From the NCBI GenBank assembly GCA_947647505.1, contig CANSKO010000022.1:1-38125 (forward strand): a stretch of DNA of 38,125 nucleotides, given 5' to 3'. Shown piece after piece: positions 31,886 to 38,125 of the stretch; position 1 is the stretch's first letter; each line of letters opens with the position of its first letter. This DNA comes from an uncultured Roseburia sp. (GTDB lineage: Bacteria; Bacillota; Clostridia; Lachnospirales; Lachnospiraceae). A program made the position numbers and the translations under genes. The notes beneath the pieces were generated by a model that had not been told where the DNA came from, did not search any database, and worked only from the letters and a program-made list of their open reading frames with translations.

Positions 31886-34396
31886 ATGAAATTAGCAGAA
31901 TTAAAAGAGAAATTCAAACACAAATATTGCATTCGCGTTGCAGCGGGCGTGCTGACGATTGCCGTGGTCGCAGGAGCGGCGTGTCATACGGTATATGGCG
32001 CAAAGACCATGGAGAGGAACGAACCGGCGACGGAGCTCTCTGCGAAGACGGCTGCGTCAAAAAAGCAGACGGCTGAAAAAGAAGGGCGGACGGCGAAGGA
32101 GGAAACGGTATATATCTTTGCGGATCAAAATGGAACGGCAAAAAAGACGATTGTCAGCGAATGGCTGAAAAACCCTCAAAAGCAGTCGGTTCTTAAGGAC
32201 TGTTCCGAGTTAAAGGAGATTGAAAACGTAAAGGGAAATGAAACGGTGGAACAAAAGGGAAGCCATTTAAGCTGGATGGCCGACGGCAAAGATATCTACT
32301 ATCAGGGAACGACGGCAAAAGAAGCGCCCATTACGGAAAAGATCACGTATTATCTGGACGGCAGGGAAATTGCGGCGGATGATCTGGCGGGAAAGAGCGG
32401 AAGCGTAAAAATCCGGTTTGATTATGTCAATCACGAAACGAGAGGAGACGTCTGCGTGCCGTTTGCAGTTCTTTCCGGCATGGCGTTAAACGATCATTTT
32501 AGCAATGTAGAAGTGACGAATGGCAAAGAAATTTCCAATGGCGACAGGAAAATCGTCGTGGGCATGGCGTTTCCCGGATGGAAGGAAAGCCTTGCGATCG
32601 GGGAAAGCGATCTGGCGGAAGACATTTCGATTCCGGACTATGTGGAAGTGACGGCGGACGTGGAGGATTTTTCACTCGATATGACGATGACGGTCGTGAT
32701 GGGCGCATCGGAATTTGCTTCGGATCTGTCGTTTGATTTTGACGAGCTGGATCAAAATGTGGAAGATCTTGAGGAGGCGTCGCATCAGCTGCGGGACGGT
32801 TCCGGCGAGCTTGCCGACGGCCTTAAGACGATGCAGCAGAAAATGGGAGAGTTTTCAAATGGCTCAGGCGCGCTGCAAAACGGAATTGCGGCATATACGG
32901 ACGGCGCGCAGAAGCTGGCGAACGGAATTGAAACGCTCAAAGGCCAGACGGGGCTTTTGATCAGCGGCGTGGCAGATCTGGCGGAAAGCGTGGGAACGTT
33001 AAACAATGGCGTGAAAACGCTGGATCAGTCTTTGCGCACGGCAATGGGAGAAAAGGAAAAGGCGGCTGCAATGGCGCAGGCGAAAGCGTCCGCGGAAGCA
33101 GCGGCAGAAGCGCAGTTTGCCGACGACGCCAATCCGCAGAGCTATCAGAATATAAAGTCTCAGGCAGAGCAGCAATTCTATGCTGCCGTGGCGTCTGACG
33201 AAGTCAGACAGGCGGCGGCTTCTGCGGCAAAACAGGCGGCGGCAGTCAAAATACAGGAGCAGAAAACGACGATTGCGGCACAGGCAAAGGAGCAGGCGGT
33301 TGCAGCGGTCCGGGAGCAGAAAGCGGCGATTGCGGCACAGGCGAAAGAGCAGGCGCAGACTGCAATTGGCAGTCAGGTTGACGACATCGCGGCGCAGGCG
33401 AAAGACCAGGCGATTGCAGCGGCGTCTTCGGCTATGCCGGCAGATGTGAAGGAGCAGCTGCGGGCGGCATTTGTGGCGGCCGGTTATGTCCGGGCGGCGC
33501 AGACAGGCGGCATGACGGTAGAAGAGGCAATGGGCAGCGCAGAAATTCAGGCGTCCGTAACACAGGCGGCGGAGGCGCAGCTGCAGTCACTGACGGCGAC
33601 GGTTGGAACGGCGGCCGGGACAGCGGCGGAAGAGACGGCGAAACGCGTGGCGTCTGCCGTGGCGGGAAGCGTTGCAGAGCAGGTGGCGCCGACGGTGGCG
33701 GAACAGGCGGCCGGGACGGCAGTAGAACAGGCAGCCGGAAGCGTCGCGGAGCAGGTGGCAAAAAGCGTTGCGGAACAGGTGGCGCCGGGCATCGTCACAA
33801 GCGTTGCAGAGCAGGCAAAAGACACGGTAGGAACGTCTCTGGCTGAAAGCGTGAAGCAGGGGGCAAAGACGGCGGCCGGGAAGGCGGCCGGTGAAGCGGC
33901 GGTACAGGGAGCGGAATCGGCAAAAAAACAGATTGCGCAAAGCATCGAAAAAAAGGATGCAAAATCGGGATACAGTCTGGTAAGCGGCATGCAGGCGCTT
34001 TCTGACGGCGTTTCTGGCATATCCGACAAAATGCCGCAGTTTCAGGATGGCATCCGTCAGTTAAACGACGGCGGACAGACGCTGTTATCGAAAAATCAGG
34101 AATTAAACAACGGCGCGTCAAAATTAAACGACGGCACGCGCCAGCTTGCCGATGGCATCAGCAAATTAAAAGACGGTTCTGCCGAGCTTGCCGACGGCAT
34201 GGCGCAGTTTCAGGAAGAGGGCATCGAAATTCTGGTCAGCCGCTATAACGGAGACTTCAAAGATCTGACGGATCGGATACAGGCGGTTCTGGACGCCGGA
34301 GAATCGTATGAATCGTTTGGCGGAAAAGCGGAGGATATGCCCGGCTCCGTCAAATTTATCATAAAAACAGAGGGCATTACGGCAGATGAAAACTGA
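31886..34396 (+). CDS. YhgE-like secreted/anchored protein with a long Ala-rich coiled coil
   Basis: This 836-aa protein begins with a basic stretch and one hydrophobic helix (about residues 17-38), a signal or anchor. Residues of about 70-280 form a probable beta-rich domain. Then come repeats of the L..G...L..G type (GSGELADGLKTM and similar, about 300-380 and 690-775), as in YhgE/Pip proteins. In between lies a stretch of about 300 residues (390-690) dominated by Ala, Gln, Glu and Lys, with repeats such as AAQAKEQ and SVAEQVA. Unlike full YhgE proteins there are no C-terminal membrane helices. It follows the MMPL gene with AAGGAGG before the ATG, so it probably works with that exporter as an extracellular partner. 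This role is inferred. Confidence 0.75.
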   Translation: MKLAELKEKFKHKYCIRVAAGVLTIAVVAGAACHTVYGAKTMERNEPATELSAKTAASKKQTAEKEGRTAKEETVYIFADQNGTAKKTIVSEWLKNPQKQSVLKDCSELKEIENVKGNETVEQKGSHLSWMADGKDIYYQGTTAKEAPITEKITYYLDGREIAADDLAGKSGSVKIRFDYVNHETRGDVCVPFAVLSGMALNDHFSNVEVTNGKEISNGDRKIVVGMAFPGWKESLAIGESDLAEDISIPDYVEVTADVEDFSLDMTMTVVMGASEFASDLSFDFDELDQNVEDLEEASHQLRDGSGELADGLKTMQQKMGEFSNGSGALQNGIAAYTDGAQKLANGIETLKGQTGLLISGVADLAESVGTLNNGVKTLDQSLRTAMGEKEKAAAMAQAKASAEAAAEAQFADDANPQSYQNIKSQAEQQFYAAVASDEVRQAAASAAKQAAAVKIQEQKTTIAAQAKEQAVAAVREQKAAIAAQAKEQAQTAIGSQVDDIAAQAKDQAIAAASSAMPADVKEQLRAAFVAAGYVRAAQTGGMTVEEAMGSAEIQASVTQAAEAQLQSLTATVGTAAGTAAEETAKRVASAVAGSVAEQVAPTVAEQAAGTAVEQAAGSVAEQVAKSVAEQVAPGIVTSVAEQAKDTVGTSLAESVKQGAKTAAGKAAGEAAVQGAESAKKQIAQSIEKKDAKSGYSLVSGMQALSDGVSGISDKMPQFQDGIRQLNDGGQTLLSKNQELNNGASKLNDGTRQLADGISKLKDGSAELADGMAQFQEEGIEILVSRYNGDFKDLTDRIQAVLDAGESYESFGGKAEDMPGSVKFIIKTEGITADEN

Positions 34397-34436
34397 TGCG
34401 TACGCATGCGTTTTCACTGGTCTGGATGCCAGAACG

Positions 34437-34492
34437 GAACAGGCGGGACAGTCCCATTCAAGGGGGGCGATCCCGCCTGTTTGCGTTTCTGT
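34437..34492 (+). terminator. Stem-loop after the YhgE-like gene, probable terminator
   Basis: A perfect 11-bp stem AACAGGCGGGA (34438-34448) pairs with TCCCGCCTGTT (34471-34481), with a 22-nt loop. Only a weak T-rich tail follows. It may act together with the two later hairpins at 34519 and 34556. Confidence 0.6.
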
Positions 34493-34518
34493 GCGTTCTG
34501 TCGTTTCGGCTGTGCGTC

Positions 34519-34550
34519 TGTCCGGGTCTGCGATCTGTCGGACATGTTTT
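34519..34550 (+). terminator. Second stem-loop in the same gap
   Basis: TGTCCG (34519-34524) pairs with CGGACA (34539-34544), followed by TGTTTT. It is weaker than its neighbours on either side. Confidence 0.4.
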
Positions 34551-34555
34551 GCCTG

Positions 34556-34578
34556 TCTGAAAGCGTTTCAGATTTTTT
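34556..34578 (+). terminator. Rho-independent terminator with three-base loop
   Basis: TCTGAAA (34556-34562) pairs perfectly with TTTCAGA (34566-34572) across a GCG loop, and six T follow. It is the best terminator in the 400-bp gap between the YhgE-like gene and the next TetR gene. No gene is seen in that gap. Confidence 0.7.
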
Positions 34579-34735
34579 GGAAAACTGCCTTAAATCTTGT
34601 TTCACAGGCACAGTATGGACGTATCAGCAAAAAAAGACTGATGTTTAAAGCAGCCCTCGAACCAGAGTTATTTTTAAAAATTTTGTTCTCTTCTAAAAAG
34701 TAAATGCTGTTGCCCTGATGCATTTGAGAATGGCA

Positions 34736-34764
34736 TTGACAGGGAGACGTGCGATTTATATAAT
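34736..34764 (+). promoter_or_regulatory. Consensus promoter of the TetR/oxidoreductase operon
   Basis: A perfect TTGACA (34736-34741), a 17-bp spacer and a perfect TATAAT (34759-34764). It is the strongest promoter-like sequence in the window. The last three bases of the -10 box fall inside the palindrome that follows, so a bound repressor would block it. Confidence 0.9.
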
Positions 34765-34782
34765 TAAACTCAGAGTTTAATT
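34762..34782. promoter_or_regulatory. 21-bp perfect palindrome, probable TetR operator
   Basis: Arms AATTAAACTC (34762-34771) and GAGTTTAATT (34773-34782) are perfectly complementary around a single central A. It overlaps the -10 box and the expected transcription start, and lies 17 bp before the TetR start codon. This is the classic layout of an autoregulated TetR-type repressor. I saw no second copy elsewhere in the window. Confidence 0.85.
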
Positions 34783-34799
34783 GTTGCGGGGAGGGGAGC

Positions 34800-35438
34800 A
34801 TGGGACGAAGAAAAAAAGAGCCGAGAAGCGTACACCGGGAAAACATCCTGTCTGCGGCGTCCGCATTGTTTCTGGAAAAAGGAATTGCAGCGACTTCTAT
34901 GGACGATATAGCAAAAGCCGCCGGATACAGCAAGGCGACATTATATGTATATTTTGAAAACAAAGAGGAAATAATCGGCATTTTAGGAATGCGCAGTATG
35001 AAAAAGCTGTATGACAGTATCGCGTCTGCACTGGCGCAGCAGAAAACGACAAAGGAAAAATACAAGGCGATCTGTCACGGACTGGTACAGTATCAGGAAG
35101 AATTTCCTTTTTATTTTAGAATGGCATTGGATAAAATCAGGATTGATTTTGAAAACCATGCTTATCTGCCGGAAGAAAAGGAAACGTATCAAATCGGAGA
35201 GGAGATCAATAAAAAGATAGCACATTTTTTATTATCCGGCATGGAAAAAGGGGATTTACGGGACGATTTGGAAATTATGCCTGTCATCTTTCACTTTTGG
35301 GGGATGCTCTCCGGAATGATTCAGCTTGCTTCAAACAAAGAAGAATACATGAAAAAAACAATGGATTTATCGAAAAAACAATTTCTGGAATCTGGATTTG
35401 CTCTGATTTATCGTTCGATTGCGGCAAAGGAGAGATGA
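34800..35438 (+). CDS. TetR-family transcriptional repressor
   Basis: This 212-aa protein has an N-terminal TetR_N domain (about residues 12-60): ENILSAASALFLEKGIAATS, then MDDIAKAAGYSKATLYVYF with the recognition helix KATLYVYFENKEEI. The C-terminal ligand domain is helical and not assigned to a ligand. The ATG is preceded by GGGGAGGGG. The consensus promoter and 21-bp palindrome just upstream suggest strong autorepression relieved by an inducer. The downstream oxidoreductase starts at or just after its stop codon and would be controlled with it. Confidence 0.93.
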   Translation: MGRRKKEPRSVHRENILSAASALFLEKGIAATSMDDIAKAAGYSKATLYVYFENKEEIIGILGMRSMKKLYDSIASALAQQKTTKEKYKAICHGLVQYQEEFPFYFRMALDKIRIDFENHAYLPEEKETYQIGEEINKKIAHFLLSGMEKGDLRDDLEIMPVIFHFWGMLSGMIQLASNKEEYMKKTMDLSKKQFLESGFALIYRSIAAKER

Positions 35439-35440
35439 TG

Positions 35441-36010
35441 ATGCGTGAAAAAAATGCGCTTGCCATTTTAGGCAGTCCTCATGCAAATGGGATGACAGCG
35501 ACCATGTTGGAGGCTGCGATTTTAAAAGCCGAACGGGTGGGGTATGCCGTAACAAAGATCCATCTTTATGAACAGGAGCTTTCTTTCTGCACAGGGTGTC
35601 GGGCCTGTATGGATACGCAGATTTGCGTTCAAAAGGACGACATACAGAAAATTGCGGCGCAGCTGCGGAAGTGTCAGCTTGTTCTTCTTGCCGCCCCTGT
35701 CTACTGGGCAAATGTGCCGGCTCCTGTCAAAAACCTGTTTGACCGATTGCTGGGAACGGCTATAGAAGAAACAGAAACATTTCCCAAGCCGCGTTTGCGG
35801 GGAAAGCAATATATGCTCTTAACTTCCTGTAACACGCCGGCTCCTTTTTCATGGATATTTGGACAGAGCAGGGGGGCAATCCGCAGTATGGACGAGTTTT
35901 TCAGAATGGCAGGCATGAAATCAACAGGCAGGGTTGTTTGCGCAAACGCTGGAAAGAAAAGAGCGCTTCCGAAACAGACCGTGAAAAAGATTGAGCGGCT
36001 TTTGAAATGA
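35441..36010 (+). CDS. Flavodoxin-like NAD(P)H-dependent FMN oxidoreductase
   Basis: This protein of about 189 aa has the flavodoxin-like fold of NADPH-dependent FMN reductases and iron-sulfur flavoproteins. The FMN phosphate loop is LAILGSPHANGMTATML near the N-terminus, and the LLAAPVYWANVPAPVKNLFDR segment forms the second flavin contact. Three Cys (FCTGCRACMDTQICVQKDD; a fourth follows) sit where iron-sulfur flavoproteins bind their cluster, but the spacing is that of the plain flavodoxin-fold relatives, so a cluster is uncertain. Three ATG codons lie in a row (35435, 35438, 35441); the last has the best distance (8 bases) to AAGGAG. It is the second gene of the TetR operon, plausibly a redox or detoxification enzyme induced by the TetR ligand. 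Confidence 0.87.
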   Translation: MREKNALAILGSPHANGMTATMLEAAILKAERVGYAVTKIHLYEQELSFCTGCRACMDTQICVQKDDIQKIAAQLRKCQLVLLAAPVYWANVPAPVKNLFDRLLGTAIEETETFPKPRLRGKQYMLLTSCNTPAPFSWIFGQSRGAIRSMDEFFRMAGMKSTGRVVCANAGKKRALPKQTVKKIERLLK

Positions 36011-36699
36011 AATATCTTTACAACAGTTTATCGAAAACAGCGGCAGACGATAAAAAGGCAGAAAAAAGACTTTTAGCGGTGCAAAACTCTGCAATATTGT
36101 TTGCTTTAGCCTGGAGAAAAGGGAAGGCTGGAAAGACCCTTCGTTTCCTATAAAGGCGGCGGGCTGCTTTGGATTCTTTGCAAAGAGGGCGTTTGTTTTC
36201 TTTTCGGAATGCCACCTTCCGGAATCCGGAGCCATACGTCCGTGTTATAATTGTTTCTCCTGTTCTGACAGGCAGAGCGTGCATTCGTTTTTGTGAGGGC
36301 ATCAAATGGGGGAACTATGCCTTTTATTTTTATCCTGTATATGCCGGCGTTTTGCAGGGGCGGGACGACGGGGTATATGACGCCATACGCTGGGGAAATG
36401 GCATGCGTGAGACGTGTCGGTTTTGAGCAGAAGAAAACATGCATTTTGTATGTGGATGGATAAAGGGAGGCGTTGAATCGTTTGTTGACCGGGATGTTAA
36501 ATTTCTGAGAAGTCTGAATTTGAGCAGCTATGTCGTATGCCATTGGCGTGCGTTTGGCATAAAACGGGCAGGGCCTTAGAGCTGATGATGGGGGTTACAT
36601 TTGATGAGGCCTGCTCCATGCAGGGCTTCTCATGTATCAGGAGGCGCGTCCGGGATGGAAGTTCAGATGTCGATTTTTGTGGACTTTTTTGAAACAGGG
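36011..36699. other. Long non-coding stretch upstream of guaA, no gene recognised
   Basis: About 690 bp without a convincing gene on either strand. Open frames of up to 131 codons exist on the minus strand (36148-36543) and 85 codons on the plus strand (36169-36426), but they lack good ribosome binding sites and recognisable protein character. A few hairpins are visible, for example TATGCCA (36536-36542) with TGGCATA (36555-36561), and an imperfect stem at 36604-36633. It may hold gene remnants or an unrecognised RNA. Confidence 0.5.
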
Positions 36700-36729
36700 T
36701 GTACAAGTTCTGCGCCTGTCTGCTATAAT
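36700..36729 (+). promoter_or_regulatory. Promoter of guaA (extended -10 type)
   Basis: TGCTATAAT at 36721-36729 gives a perfect -10 with the extended TG motif. The -35 (TGTACA, 36700-36705, 18-bp spacer) matches only partly. It points to a guaA transcript with a leader of about 117 nt. Confidence 0.65.
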
Positions 36730-36733
36730 GGAA

Positions 36734-36851
36734 AAGGTCAGATTCTGCCAGGCGGCAGATTAGGCGTCTGACCTTTGCGGCGGCTGTCTACAGATGCAGG
36801 AATGCGCCTGTTTGGACGGCTGCGGAAATATCAGATAAGGAGCGTTGCTTT
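36734..36851 (+). promoter_or_regulatory. Structured 5' leader of guaA
   Basis: The start of the leader folds into a strong nested hairpin. AAGGTCAGA (36734-36742) pairs with TCTGACCTT (36767-36775), and inside it TCTGCC (36744-36749) pairs with GGCAGA (36754-36759). The remaining 75 nt are GC-rich with weaker pairings. It does not match the purine riboswitch core as I know it, nor any other riboswitch I can name. A regulatory role is inferred from position. Confidence 0.5.
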
Positions 36852-38125
36852 ATGAAACAGGATTTAATTGTGATTTTGGATTTGGGCAGTACGGAGAATA
36901 CGGTTATTGCCAGGGAAATCCGCAGCTTTGGCGTATACAGCGAAATTTATCCGCATGATATTACGGCAGAAGAGCTTGGGGCGCTTGAAAATGTAAAAGG
37001 CATCATTTTAAACGGCGGAGAAAACCGTATGGTAGACGGAAAGGAAGTAGAGGTCAGACCAGAGCTGTATGGCCTGGATTATCCGATGCTTTCTATTGAC
37101 TATCCGCAGTCAAAATGTGAAAAGGCATTTCACGCGCATCCGGGGAAGGAAACGTTAAAGCAGTTTATTTTTGATGAATGCAGGGCTGCGGCCAACTGGA
37201 ATATAAAGAATTTTATAGAGGATCAGCTGGAGCTGATTCGCAGACAGGTAAAGGATCGAAAAGTGCTTCTGGCGCTTTCAGGCGGCGTGGATTCATCCGT
37301 CGTAGCGGCAATGCTGATTAAGGCGATTGGACAGCAGCTTGTCTGCGTGCATGTAAATCACGGACTGATGCGAAAAGACGAATCAGAGAGCGTGGTAAAA
37401 GTTTTTCGTGATGAATTGCATGCAAATCTGATCTATGTGGATGCGGTGGAACGTTTCCTGAACAAGCTGGAACATGTGGCCGATCCGGAGGAAAAACGTA
37501 AAATTATCGGCGGTGAGTTTATCCGCGTGTTTGAAGAAGAAGCCGGAAAGCTGGAGGGAATTGACTTTCTGGGACAGGGAACGATTTACCCGGATATCAT
37601 TGAAAGCGGAACGAAGACGGCAAAAATGGTAAAATCGCATCATAATGTAGGCGGATTGCCGGAGGATCTGAAGTTTGAGCTGGTGGAGCCGTTAAAGCAG
37701 CTGTTTAAGGATGAAGTGCGCGCCTGCGGCGTAGAACTGGGACTTCCGCATGATATGGTATACCGCCAGCCGTTCCCCGGACCGGGACTTGGCGTAAGGT
37801 GCCTTGGAGCGATTACGCGCGACCGCTTAGAGGCCGTTCGAGAGTCTGATGCGATACTGCGGGAAGAATTTGCAAAGGCAGGACTGGATAAAAAAGTCTG
37901 GCAGTATTTTACCGTGGTACCTGATTTCAAATCGGTTGGCATGAAGCATAATGCGCGGGTGTTTGAATATATGGTGATTATCCGCGCGGTCAATACGGTG
38001 GATGCTATGACGGCTTCTGTTGAGAAGGTGGATTGGGATGTGCTTGAGAGGGTGACGGAACGGATTTTGGCTGAGGTGGAGAATGTGAATCGGGTTTGCT
38101 ATGATATGAGCCCGAAGCCGCCGGC
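36852..38125 (+). CDS. guaA: GMP synthase with a degenerate glutamine amidotransferase domain (3' end cut by window)
   Basis: This makes GMP from XMP, ATP and an amino donor in purine synthesis. 424 codons are present and the 3' end (near the usual SKPPGTIEWE terminus) is cut off. The ATP-pyrophosphatase domain starts near residue 115 and has SGGVDSS at 143-149, followed by the LGQGTIYPDIIES and RQPFPGPGLGVR blocks of the synthase and dimerisation domains. The N-terminal domain is odd: it opens like GuaA (LIVILDLGSTENTVIARE), but is only about 110 residues in place of about 200. The usual catalytic-Cys motif (CYGMQ) reads SIDYPQ, and the region up to the His-Pro-Glu segment is missing. The enzyme may use ammonia or a separate glutaminase. 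AAGGAG lies 11-12 bases before the ATG. Confidence 0.88.
   Translation, partial: MKQDLIVILDLGSTENTVIAREIRSFGVYSEIYPHDITAEELGALENVKGIILNGGENRMVDGKEVEVRPELYGLDYPMLSIDYPQSKCEKAFHAHPGKETLKQFIFDECRAAANWNIKNFIEDQLELIRRQVKDRKVLLALSGGVDSSVVAAMLIKAIGQQLVCVHVNHGLMRKDESESVVKVFRDELHANLIYVDAVERFLNKLEHVADPEEKRKIIGGEFIRVFEEEAGKLEGIDFLGQGTIYPDIIESGTKTAKMVKSHHNVGGLPEDLKFELVEPLKQLFKDEVRACGVELGLPHDMVYRQPFPGPGLGVRCLGAITRDRLEAVRESDAILREEFAKAGLDKKVWQYFTVVPDFKSVGMKHNARVFEYMVIIRAVNTVDAMTASVEKVDWDVLERVTERILAEVENVNRVCYDMSPKPP

Noticed and set aside
36148..36543. 131-codon minus-strand frame in the gap before guaA
   Set aside because: No ribosome binding site, composition unlike protein, and no similarity to any family I know.
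36734..36851. Purine (guanine) or ZTP riboswitch before guaA
   Set aside because: I could not find the conserved core sequences of either class; only a nested hairpin is visible.

Overview
The window looks like a chromosome segment of a Gram-positive anaerobe of the Clostridia, most likely Lachnospiraceae. The grounds are strong AGGAGG-type ribosome binding sites throughout, lipobox-bearing and signal-peptide surface proteins, a BspA-type leucine-rich-repeat protein, an Mbh/Mrp-type antiporter operon, and family-typical rplM-rpsI and guaA genes. Base composition is near 50 % GC by eye. This placement is an inference, because no rRNA gene is present.

Layout. 1-1030 (minus): rplM-rpsI with a clear promoter and a leader of about 145 nt. 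1090-3624 (minus): an OmpR-type two-component system (response regulator, histidine kinase), then a small XRE regulator and a good terminator. 3758-7912 (plus): divergent from the two-component system, a large solute-binding lipoprotein and two sugar-type ABC permeases, without an ATPase gene. 8417-9856: an HlyD-like adaptor. 9952-10359 (minus): a second XRE regulator, facing the large secreted LRR protein at 10496-13954. 14125-23436: a ten-gene Mrp/Mbh-like cation/proton antiporter operon with four different NuoL/M/N-like subunits and no hydrogenase genes. 24016-29598: a probable operon with its own promoter, encoding a glutathionylspermidine-synthase-like ATP-grasp enzyme, a DUF308-like membrane protein, a 76-aa protein, and two MATE exporters around a TetR regulator. 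29783-34396: an MMPL/RND exporter and a large YhgE-like partner. 34800-36010: a TetR regulator and flavodoxin-like oxidoreductase behind a consensus promoter that overlaps a 21-bp palindrome. 36852 to the right edge: guaA, incomplete only at its last few codons.

Two things stand out. First, two intergenic regions (about 7921-8178 and 23643-23902) hold copies, in opposite orientation, of an undescribed-looking structured element of about 258 nt. Each has a long outer stem whose sequence differs between the copies but still pairs, enclosing a conserved core with two hairpins whose loops read AGGAY and AGGGAY. This suggests a structured RNA, possibly one that displays paired GGA loops of the kind CsrA-type proteins bind. 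Second, the guaA product has a drastically shortened N-terminal amidotransferase domain without the catalytic Cys, in front of an intact-looking ATP-pyrophosphatase domain.

No tRNA, rRNA, CRISPR array, insertion sequence or phage gene was recognised.
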